Shown here: piece by piece, positions 1 to 5,520 of the stretch | How the letters are laid out: each line of letters starts with the position of its first letter | Numbering within the stretch: position 1 is the first letter of the stretch | DNA from: Opitutales bacterium | GTDB lineage: Bacteria > Verrucomicrobiota > Verrucomicrobiia > Opitutales > Opitutaceae | NCBI GenBank assembly: GCA_021772595.1 | Contig: JAJFLS010000470.1 | Location: 1 to 8,512 of the forward strand | Reading direction: 5' to 3' | DNA length: 8,512 bases | Notes under the pieces: model-generated | What the model saw: only the letters and a program-made list of their open reading frames with translations | Told to the model about the DNA's origin: nothing | Databases searched by the model: none | Translations under genes and position numbers: made by a program

Positions 1-727
1 TTTGCTGAATGATTTCGCCCAGGAGAATATAGTTTATGTCGCTGTAGATGAAATGAGTTCCGGGTTCGTGTTGCGTTTTTTCCGTTTTCGCGAGCGCGAT
101 GGCCGTTTCGTAGCCAACCCATTCTTTGGATACTCCATCGACTTCGATCGTGTGGCTGATGCCTGGACGGAGTCCGGAGGTGTGGGTCATTAAGTGCCTG
201 ATGGTAATCGTCTCTTTCCCTCCGTTGCGGAAATTATCAAGGTACCGATGCGCTGGAGTATCAAGCTGGATCTTCCCGCGTTCGATTAGCAACATGATCG
301 CGGGCGTGGTGGCGATGACTTTGGTCAATGAAGCGGCGTCATAAATGACATCTATCTTGGCCGGAACGATTTCCGGTTCCACGGACATGTTGCCGTACGC
401 TTTTGAATAAACCTGATCATTGCGTTCGAGCCAAAAGACTCCACCCGGCGTCTTCTTCTGCGCGATGGCCTCCTCGATTGTCGCATCGATTTCAGCCAGT
501 TTTTCAGGATGATAGATTCCCGGCGTGGTGCTTTCGCAGGAAGTAAGAATCAGAAATAGGCAGGAGAATAGAAAACGGTTTTTCCCCTGTAATGAGCTTA
601 AGAGACTGTTAAATAAGTCCGTTTCGTTCGTCTTCTCGTCCTGTTTGAGTTCAAAAACCGTTTCCTCACTTCGCAATACCCTCCGGGTATTACTCGGATC
701 GAAAGCCAATTTTTGATTCTCAAACAT
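1..727 (-). CDS. Serine hydrolase, beta-lactamase family lipoprotein (N-terminal part; gene continues past the left edge)
   Basis: The minus strand is open from the ATG at 727 to the window edge, and the true 3' end lies outside. The protein resembles the PF00144 beta-lactamase / D-Ala-D-Ala carboxypeptidase / esterase family. The SxxK nucleophile motif is SLTK (Ser at 329-331, Lys at 320-322), within DAASLTKVIAT. The typical MTHTSGLRPG stretch follows, then a YSD triad at 38-46 where the family has Y-x-N/D. A lipoprotein signal is visible: charged GKNR, a hydrophobic run, then the lipobox LTSC with Cys at 536-538, so the enzyme should be anchored in the periplasm or outer membrane. The start is the problem. 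No ATG, GTG or TTG lies in frame between the foldback element (601-766) and the signal sequence. The nearest in-frame ATG is 727, inside the element, which puts 63 residues before the lipidated Cys. The gene may therefore have an element-derived start, use a rare start codon near 590, or be silenced. Substrate unknown. Confidence 0.85.
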   Translation of the reverse strand, partial: MFENQKLAFDPSNTRRVLRSEETVFELKQDEKTNETDLFNSLLSSLQGKNRFLFSCLFLILTSCESTTPGIYHPEKLAEIDATIEEAIAQKKTPGGVFWLERNDQVYSKAYGNMSVEPEIVPAKIDVIYDAASLTKVIATTPAIMLLIERGKIQLDTPAHRYLDNFRNGGKETITIRHLMTHTSGLRPGISHTIEVDGVSKEWVGYETAIALAKTEKTQHEPGTHFIYSDINYILLGEIIQQ

Positions 728-766
728 AACTTCGTAGACTCCAAAGGGACTTATTTAACAGTCTCT
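601..766. repeat. 166-bp foldback (MITE/ERIC-like) palindromic element with 20-bp terminal inverted repeats
   Basis: The ends at 601-620 and 747-766 are perfect 20-bp inverted repeats (agagactgttaaataagtcc and its complement). With one single-base gap the pairing extends outward through ctta/taag. The whole interior also pairs imperfectly: shared blocks such as tgtttgag and tcaaaaa occur in both arms, and the centre is a 7-bp hairpin, aataccc (675-681) and gggtatt (685-691), around a 3-nt loop. It therefore folds as one long imperfect hairpin with arms of about 81 nt. It encodes no transposase, as expected of a non-autonomous element. TAAG occurs at both edges (599-602 and 766-769), but it may be part of the element end rather than a target duplication. 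The minus strand of the element is open from ATG 727 straight into the serine hydrolase gene. Confidence 0.8.
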
Positions 767-905
767 AAGGCGAGACTCGATGGAGTGACGCGATATTGGG
801 GCAATCTTCGCATGTAAGAAACTTATCTGCCTACGAGTTTCACGTAAACCCAAACCTTTCATAAACCACGGAGATCTTTTTTACTAGCTTCGCTTTTTTA
901 AACTA
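767..905. other. Intergenic spacer between two palindromic elements
   Basis: This AT-rich spacer has no credible coding frame. It lies upstream of the minus-strand serine hydrolase gene and probably held that gene's original promoter before the 601-766 element intervened. I could not identify a convincing -35/-10 pair; a weak minus-strand pair (TTTACG, 17 nt, TAAGTT) is not enough to call a promoter. Confidence 0.4.
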
Positions 906-1036
906 AGAGACTGTTTAATAAATGGAAATACATTCGGGGCGGCGCCCGAACGCTACCTGATTGAAGAGGATTTCAGGGTAGCGAACGGGCGCCGCCCCGT
1001 TCCAACGATTCGCCAAGCTGACTTATTCAACAGCCT
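906..1036. repeat. Second palindromic element with ends related to the 601-766 repeat and a GC-rich hairpin core
   Basis: The left end (from 906, agagactgtttaataa) nearly matches the end of the 601-766 element. The right end (1017-1036, gctgacttattcaacagcct) is its imperfect inverted copy. The core is different: 936-960 and 973-998 form a strong GC-rich inverted repeat (ggggcggcgcccg... against ...cgggcgccgcccc) with a 12-nt loop (961-972) and an internal aac/ttc mismatch block. The right end touches the stop codon of the oxidoreductase at 1037-1039. In that gene's transcript the element would form a large hairpin immediately after the stop, so it may act as terminator or 3'-end stabiliser. 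There is no U-tract of the classic intrinsic type. Confidence 0.75.
936..998. terminator. GC-rich hairpin just downstream of the oxidoreductase gene, possible terminator or 3'-end stabiliser
   Basis: The arms 936-960 and 973-998 pair over about 22 of 25 positions around a 12-nt loop. The hairpin lies about 40 nt past the stop of the minus-strand gene ending at 1037. The strength of the stem supports a role at the RNA 3' end. The missing T-run and its place inside a repeat element make true termination uncertain. Confidence 0.4.
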
Positions 1037-2026
1037 TTATGAGGTCACCCAGCTGGAACTGTCCGCGCTTTCGAAAAGGGCGTCGATGACGGCCATGTTT
1101 TCTATGGCATCCGTCAGGGGTGTGGGAACGGGAGTGTCCTCGAGGATGGCTTTCGAGAACGCGTCTCCTTGCAAAGTGTACTGATCGCAAATGGGGAAGG
1201 TCTTTTCCTTCGTGCCTCTATTAGTGTGAAGCCAAATGCGAGTCTTTGCGTCAGGAGGCGCGTTGAACGGGATTTCGATTTCGATCCGGCCTGTTGTGCC
1301 TAGAATCTGGACACGCTGGTAATTGAAAAGCTGCGTCGAGCAGGTGAAGCTGCTCGTTCCGTTTCCGAAATCCAGCACACCAGAAGTCATGCTATCGGTT
1401 TTCAAAACCGGATCCGTTTCGACGATTCCCAGGACGCGACTCGGTTTTCTGCCGAAAAGAAAGCGGGACAAGGAAATGCAATAGCAACCGATATCCAAGA
1501 GTCCGCCGCCTCCAATGTCCGACTGATTTCGAATATTGTTCGGATCGTTGTTGAAGTAGGAGAAAAACGACTGGATGGTTTTGAGCTCTCCGATTTTGCC
1601 CGCCTTTACCCACGACCGTGCCGCTATCCATTGTGGGTGAAAGCGATACATAAACGCTTCCATGACCTTGAGATGTGGATACTCCGCAGCAGCGTCCACC
1701 AAACGTTGGGCGTCCTTCGTATCCAGTCCTAGCGGCTTTTCGCAAAGCACATGCTTGCCCGCTTCGAGCGCCTTGATGGACCAATCGACATGCAGGTGAT
1801 TCGGCAGCGGATTGTAGACGGCGTCAATTTCCGGATCGGCGAGCAGGGCTTCGTAGCTGCCGTACGCTTTTGGAATGCCCAATTTCCGGGCGGCCTTTTT
1901 CGCTTTGCCAAGGTCGCGCGAGGAGATCGCGTCGATTTTGCAACGCTCTGATCGGGCCATTCCAGGCAGAACCTTCATGGTTCCGATATTCGCGGTGCTG
2001 ATGACTCCCCAACGTACTTTTTTCAT
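1037..2026 (-). CDS. Gfo/Idh/MocA family NAD(P)-dependent oxidoreductase
   Basis: A 329-residue protein of usual family length with no signal peptide, so cytoplasmic. The N-terminal Rossmann fold shows WGVISTANIG (residues 6-15) for dinucleotide binding; SSRD (35-38) ends the second strand, and its Arg suggests NADP. The hallmark CEKPLG (95-100) supplies the conserved Lys97. The C-terminal domain carries GGGGLLDIGCY (172-182), whose Asp178 and Tyr182 match the catalytic Asp and Tyr/His positions of the glucose-fructose oxidoreductase and D-xylose dehydrogenase branch. The family oxidises or reduces sugar or polyol hydroxyls; the exact sugar cannot be read from sequence. It is the last gene of a run of three on this strand, after a DUF1080 protein and an SSS symporter, which suggests that it oxidises the imported sugar. 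ATG at 2026 is the natural start at the beginning of the Rossmann fold, though no strong Shine-Dalgarno sequence precedes it. The 210-nt gap to the upstream gene holds a palindrome, so it may be expressed at a different level from its partners. Confidence 0.93.
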   Translation of the reverse strand: MKKVRWGVISTANIGTMKVLPGMARSERCKIDAISSRDLGKAKKAARKLGIPKAYGSYEALLADPEIDAVYNPLPNHLHVDWSIKALEAGKHVLCEKPLGLDTKDAQRLVDAAAEYPHLKVMEAFMYRFHPQWIAARSWVKAGKIGELKTIQSFFSYFNNDPNNIRNQSDIGGGGLLDIGCYCISLSRFLFGRKPSRVLGIVETDPVLKTDSMTSGVLDFGNGTSSFTCSTQLFNYQRVQILGTTGRIEIEIPFNAPPDAKTRIWLHTNRGTKEKTFPICDQYTLQGDAFSKAILEDTPVPTPLTDAIENMAVIDALFESADSSSWVTS

Positions 2027-2151
2027 GCAAAGGGTCTACTGAACGAGAAGACCCCGAACAATGAAATTATCATCTATCTGGGTCCGTCGGGCGCGTTTTT
2101 TCCGTCGTTGTGTTGGCAGCTCGACGGCCCGAGTTACAGACAGGATTCCTG

Positions 2152-2219
2152 CTGTGGCCGCGATCGTTGATCGCGGTTTGGCCTAGTAACTATTCCGCGA
2201 TCAGCGATCGCGGCTACAG
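2152..2219. repeat. Palindromic intergenic repeat (25-bp arms) between the DUF1080 and oxidoreductase genes
   Basis: The arms 2152-2176 and 2195-2219 match at 23 of 25 positions around an 18-nt loop. The motif is built on ccgcgatcgctgatcgcgg and contains its own smaller palindromes. It starts 17 nt past the DUF1080 stop codon. In the minus-strand transcript it would make a very stable hairpin that could protect the upstream message, attenuate read-through or end transcription. No T-run follows. The form is typical of dispersed intergenic repeats in this kind of genome (inference). Confidence 0.75.
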
Positions 2220-2236
2220 GAAGACCGCTTGCTCGG

Positions 2237-3262
2237 CTACTTCACGACGAGCGTCAAAACGATATTCTTGTAGCTCGCTCGTGTGTGGTCGCCTTGCAGA
2301 TAAATGGGGCCGGGCTTGGACTCGTCCGACCAAAGGGCTCCACCCGTGCAACCTTGCAGCGGCACGTTGTCGTGAATCGTCTTGCCGTTGAGAACCACCG
2401 TGAGATGGCGATCGACCAAAGTGATGTCGTAGGTTTGCCATTCGCCGGCTGGCTTTTCGGCCGCCATCGCCGGAGCGACTCGGCTGTAGATGCCGCCCAT
2501 GTTGTGGGAATCGAGCGGCTTGCCGTAGGTGGCGGCGACCTGGATCTCGTAAATGCCCCGAAGGTAGATGCCGCTGTTTCCTCCTTCTGGCACCTTGACT
2601 TCGAGTTTGAGATTGAAGTCTTCGAAGGTCTGTTTCGTGCGCAGATTCCCGTATCGTTTGTGAGGCTTACTCTCTTCTTGCAAGGGGTTGTTCGACAAGA
2701 CTCGGCGAACAACGCTCCAGCCGTTCGGTTTCGTCGGATCAAGCAATTCCCAGTGATCGAGATTCTTGCCGTTGAATAATGCGATCGGCTTGCCGTAACT
2801 CACCTTGTTTAGATCAGGCTTGGGCGGTAGAGGAGGAATGCGCTTCCCAGTGAAATCTGTGTGCTCTAGGTCTTTGCCATTGGGAAGCGGATGGACGAAG
2901 GTCATATTCAAGTTGTCGCCATCGATTTTCGCCACGATTGCATCTGTGAATCGCTGCGTGCGCACGACCTCTCCATCGGAATTTTTTCGTTTCACTTCCT
3001 TCGTCCGCGTCACGATCAAGGTATCGCTCTTGGAAAAAACGACGCTATCTACCGGCACCACGCTGCCGCCGCCCCAGAGAATTCGCGCGTCATAGTAGCC
3101 GTCTTCCTTGGTGACTTCCAGCCAGCCAGCGCGGCCATCCGGAATGGTCAGCGCCCATCGGTCGAAGAATCCTTCGTCGGGCTCAATCGCTTGGAGGGTC
3201 GCAACGCTGGCGATCAGCCCGCAGACGCAGAAGAGAGATTTAAAGAGGGTTAGTGTTTTCAT
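2237..3262 (-). CDS. Exported DUF1080 family protein (3-keto-disaccharide hydrolase domain)
   Basis: A 341-residue protein with a Sec signal peptide at residues 1-25 (K2 in the n-region, hydrophobic core, cleavage after LQA before IEP). Residues 26-150 are a beta-rich region I cannot assign. From about 160 to 338 lies a DUF1080 / PF06439 domain: LFNGKNLDHW (162-171), GNSGIYLRGIYEIQV (228-242), MGGIYS (255-260), GEWQTYDI, and the closing GPIYLQGDHT...YKNI (318-334). Characterised members of the family act on 3-keto glycosides, and others are only known as concanavalin-like jelly-roll proteins; the reaction here is inferred from family. The gene begins 45 nt after the stop of the symporter gene on the same strand and is followed by an oxidoreductase of a family that makes 3-keto sugars, so a joint role in glycoside breakdown is likely. 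A short AGGA sits 3 nt before the ATG. Confidence 0.9.
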   Translation of the reverse strand: MKTLTLFKSLFCVCGLIASVATLQAIEPDEGFFDRWALTIPDGRAGWLEVTKEDGYYDARILWGGGSVVPVDSVVFSKSDTLIVTRTKEVKRKNSDGEVVRTQRFTDAIVAKIDGDNLNMTFVHPLPNGKDLEHTDFTGKRIPPLPPKPDLNKVSYGKPIALFNGKNLDHWELLDPTKPNGWSVVRRVLSNNPLQEESKPHKRYGNLRTKQTFEDFNLKLEVKVPEGGNSGIYLRGIYEIQVAATYGKPLDSHNMGGIYSRVAPAMAAEKPAGEWQTYDITLVDRHLTVVLNGKTIHDNVPLQGCTGGALWSDESKPGPIYLQGDHTRASYKNIVLTLVVK

Positions 3263-3307
3263 GCGTCCTGTATCTCGGATTGAGCCGCGTTCCTCAAGGC
3301 CAAATTC

Positions 3308-4870
3308 TCAGTGAAACACAATATGGCTGGCGATGAGAGAGGACAATAGTACCAGCCCCAACCACCCGACTCCGGGTCTGGAAATTTTAATGAGTTGTCC
3401 CCATTTCCTCGGCCAGCCTTGTTTCGAAATCGTGTGGATGGCAACGATCAGGACGCTCAGCGTGATGACAACGGTGGTCCGATTGAGATAGTTCATATCG
3501 GGAAATCCGATTTTCATGAGAAAGGTGCACAGGACGGACGCCATCAGAACCCAGAAGACGAGTCGTCTCGAAGGAGCGATCAGGAAGATGGCCACTACGA
3601 TTATAACAGCTATGCCATTTTGCGCGTAGAACGTTACTTCGTTAAACCAGTGGGTAAGGGCAAAACCGGGGTTGTCGAATTTCACGTATACATTGACCCA
3701 AGCGAAAACGACTCCGGCTATAAACATCGCCCATATAAAGCGGCGACCGACCTTGACTACTTGTTGGTCGGTGGCCTGCGGTCGTAAATGTCGCTTGTAA
3801 ATATCAACGGAAAACAAAGTGGACGTGGAGTGGAAAAGCGAATCCACGCTACTCATCAATGACGCGAATAATCCGCAAAGGATAATCCCTCGAAAGCCTG
3901 TGGGGATAAATTTCAAGATTAATGTCGGGTATGCTAAGTCGGGGTCGGTTAGCGGTTTGGAATCCATCAGTATAGATAAGGCAATCCCGGGAACGATGAT
4001 AATCAGAGCCATGAAATACTTTAAAAATCCGCCCGCGATCAGCCCGACTTGAGCATGATATAGGCTTTTCGCCGCCAAGGCTCTTTGAACAATGACTTGG
4101 TTGGATCCCCAATAATAGAAATTGATCAGCATCATTCCAATAATAGCGGGCCAAGGAAGCGTGGGATGATCCGCTGGCAAATGCAGATGCATTACATCCG
4201 AGCGCTTTTCCCAAAGCACGCCCCAGCCACCAATGGAATCGATGCACATAAAGGTCAGAAAAAGTCCGCCAACAAGTAAAAGCACAAACTGGATCATATC
4301 CGTTCGCACCACCGCTCCCATTCCTCCCAGGTACGTATAGGTCGCCGAAAACAATCCAAGCGCAATGGCCACGACAAATATTCGAACCATCGGGTCGGGG
4401 CTGATAAACGCAATGGCTTCGGGAAAAACGGCATTTACCGCATAGCCTCCCCAAAATAAAACCGATCCGACGAATACAAAAGCATTCATGAGGATCAGAA
4501 ACAGGGAATAGGTCACCGCGACCTTTGGGCCCAGAGTTCTCTCGAAAAATTGGCCGATGGTCAAAATTCGTTCTTTCAGGTAGATGGGAACGAAAATAAA
4601 GGCTGCGAACAAAATCCCCTGTAGGGCATTCACTTCGAAATTTGCCTGGGCCAATCCAAACAGGTAAGCCGAGCCGGTCATGCCCAGAAAATGCCCCGAG
4701 TGAATATTCGTTGCGATGGTCGATAGGGCGATCGAGGGCCATCGAAGCGAATTCGAGTGCATGAAGTACTCGCTCATATTCGTTTCGGCCGACACTCGCT
4801 TGTAGATCCCCATCAGAAATACAGCAACAAAGTAGGCAATCACGATAGCGACATCCATTGCGGTATCCAA
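3308..4870 (-). CDS. Sodium/solute symporter, SSS (SLC5/SGLT-like) family
   Basis: A 520-residue inner-membrane protein with many hydrophobic segments covering its whole length, matching the 13-14 helix SSS fold. Family markers are SATYTYLGGMGAVVRTDMIQF-type sequence (residues 175-195, the YTxLGGxxAVxxTDxxQ motif), YYWGSNQVIVQRALAAKS (252-269, characteristic of the sugar-type SGLT branch) and ASLMSSVDSLFHSTSTLFS (336-354), where Ser/Thr residues of helix 8 form the Na2 site. It should import a sugar or related organic solute with Na+. Two starts are possible: TTG at 4870, preceded by GGAG with 8-nt spacing (4879-4882), and ATG at 4858, for which the same GGAG is too far away. I prefer TTG. 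It heads a run of three genes with DUF1080 and Gfo/Idh partners, which points to a sugar or glycoside substrate. A divergent regulatory region with an inverted repeat precedes it. Confidence 0.93.
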   Translation of the reverse strand: MDTAMDVAIVIAYFVAVFLMGIYKRVSAETNMSEYFMHSNSLRWPSIALSTIATNIHSGHFLGMTGSAYLFGLAQANFEVNALQGILFAAFIFVPIYLKERILTIGQFFERTLGPKVAVTYSLFLILMNAFVFVGSVLFWGGYAVNAVFPEAIAFISPDPMVRIFVVAIALGLFSATYTYLGGMGAVVRTDMIQFVLLLVGGLFLTFMCIDSIGGWGVLWEKRSDVMHLHLPADHPTLPWPAIIGMMLINFYYWGSNQVIVQRALAAKSLYHAQVGLIAGGFLKYFMALIIIVPGIALSILMDSKPLTDPDLAYPTLILKFIPTGFRGIILCGLFASLMSSVDSLFHSTSTLFSVDIYKRHLRPQATDQQVVKVGRRFIWAMFIAGVVFAWVNVYVKFDNPGFALTHWFNEVTFYAQNGIAVIIVVAIFLIAPSRRLVFWVLMASVLCTFLMKIGFPDMNYLNRTTVVITLSVLIVAIHTISKQGWPRKWGQLIKISRPGVGWLGLVLLSSLIASHIVFH

Positions 4871-4917
4871 GTAGCAGACTCCAAGCGAAATGGCACGGTT
4901 ATCTTCGTAGCGTGCGT

Positions 4918-4926
4918 ATTATCGCA
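4918..4926 (-). promoter_or_regulatory. Candidate extended -10 promoter for the symporter operon
   Basis: Read on the minus strand, GATAAT (4918-4923) is preceded by TGC, an extended -10 arrangement, about 48 nt before the preferred TTG start of the symporter. A good -35 at 17 nt is absent; TTGCGA occurs with a 20-nt spacer. The adjacent inverted repeat (4929-4953) would overlap the -35 area. Based on hexamer likeness only. Confidence 0.35.
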
Positions 4927-4928
4927 AA

Positions 4929-4953
4929 TAACTTGCTTTATTTTCGCAAGTTA
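4929..4953. promoter_or_regulatory. Inverted-repeat operator candidate in the symporter/merC divergent region
   Basis: TAACTTGC (4929-4936) and GCAAGTTA (4946-4953) are perfect 8-bp inverted repeats separated by 9 AT-rich bases. The 25-bp span suits a dimeric regulator. It lies between divergent genes, 41 nt before the MerC-family start and 59 nt before the symporter TTG. A short direct repeat attatcg (4918-4924 and 4969-4975) flanks it. The regulator is unknown; none is encoded in the window. Hairpin formation in the merC leader RNA is an alternative reading. Confidence 0.45.
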
Positions 4954-4993
4954 GTTGCATGAGCGACGATTATCGTTTTGTTGAAGTAGAGAT

Positions 4994-5386
4994 ATGAAGA
5001 GCAGCGTGACAGCGAGCAGATTGGCGAAAATGGACATGACAGGCATGGGCTTGTCCGTCGCGTGCGCCATTCACTGCTTGGCGACTCCGATTTTGCTGAG
5101 CGCCTTGCCCTTGCTCGGGCTAGAATTCCTCGGGAACGAAGCGTTCGAGTCGGGCATGATCGTGGGGATCGCGATCCTGGCCGGATTCACCTTTATCAAC
5201 GGATACCGCATGCATGGCCGGAAAGCGCACTTCGCGCTCGGAGCTTTGGGGCTGGCAGTGTTTCTCATCGTCCGTCCGATGGCGAGCGTCACGCTCGAGC
5301 CGTTTGCGACGCTTCTTGGCGGCTCCGCGTTCGTGTTGGGTCATTTCCTGAACTGGAAATGGTCGAAGCCATGCGAGGATTGCTAG
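4994..5386 (+). CDS. MerC-domain small membrane protein
   Basis: A 130-residue protein with about four hydrophobic segments, the architecture of the MerC family (PF03203). The conserved metal-ligand-like motif CAIHCLATP (residues 24-32) lies in the first helix. The C-terminus ends HFLNWKWSKPCEDC, with His117 and a terminal CxxC (Cys127, Cys130) that could form a second thiol site. Classic MerC moves Hg(II) across the inner membrane, but no merR, merT, merP or merA gene is nearby, so mercury resistance should not be assumed. Chromosomal MerC-domain proteins of this form have no settled role, and transport or handling of another soft or transition metal is possible. ATG 4994 is preceded by a weak purine-rich stretch (GAAGTAGAG); in-frame ATGs at 5030 and 5036 would still keep all four helices. 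It appears to be a single-gene unit with an inverted repeat upstream. Confidence 0.85.
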   Translation: MKSSVTASRLAKMDMTGMGLSVACAIHCLATPILLSALPLLGLEFLGNEAFESGMIVGIAILAGFTFINGYRMHGRKAHFALGALGLAVFLIVRPMASVTLEPFATLLGGSAFVLGHFLNWKWSKPCEDC

Positions 5387-5389
5387 CGG

Positions 5390-5406
5390 CTTGTTTTGCT
5401 AACAAG
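5390..5406 (+). terminator. Small hairpin just after the MerC-family gene
   Basis: cttgtt (5390-5395) and aacaag (5401-5406) form a 6-bp stem with a 5-nt loop, starting 4 nt after the stop codon. The stem is short and no T-run follows, so it is at best a weak terminator. Its position between converging genes is suitable. Confidence 0.3.
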
Positions 5407-5410
5407 GGCT

Positions 5411-5520
5411 GTCGCTTGCGACACGCCGCCTAAGTTAGAGCAAGATAGATTCTTCACACCGGATTCCCAGTGTAGCTACGTCGCGAATGCGGCGTGGATT
5501 TTCTACTGTAGCCGGATACG
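5411..5520. repeat. REP-like palindromic fragments between converging merC and modF
   Basis: The gap holds gtcgcttgcgac (5411-5422, 5-bp stem) and an 8-bp inverted repeat, cacgccgc (5422-5429) against gcggcgtg (5489-5496). A tgtagc motif occurs twice, at 5471-5476 and 5507-5512, a short block of the kind found in dispersed palindromic repeats. The right part overlaps the last codons and stop of modF. In a tail-to-tail gap such repeats may serve both transcripts as 3' ends. The boundaries are approximate. Confidence 0.5.

Noticed and set aside
525..716. A 63-codon plus-strand frame inside the 601-766 element and the lipoprotein signal region
   Set aside because: It starts within the antisense of the serine hydrolase gene and ends inside the palindrome; its product has no family likeness.
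599..769. TAAG as a 4-bp target-site duplication around the 601-766 element
   Set aside because: The same TAAG precedes the left end of the 906-1036 element, so it may belong to the element's own end; empty-site comparison is needed before it can be called a duplication.
2285..2779. A 164-codon plus-strand open frame opposite the DUF1080 gene
   Set aside because: Antisense to a gene with clear family motifs, with no domain of its own.
3849..4742. A 297-codon open frame on the minus strand overlapping the symporter in another frame
   Set aside because: The product lacks the hydrophobic pattern and motifs that the overlapping symporter frame shows throughout; it is a shadow.
4994..5386. Mercury resistance locus
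   Set aside because: Only a MerC-domain protein is present; no MerR, MerT, MerP or MerA is encoded nearby.
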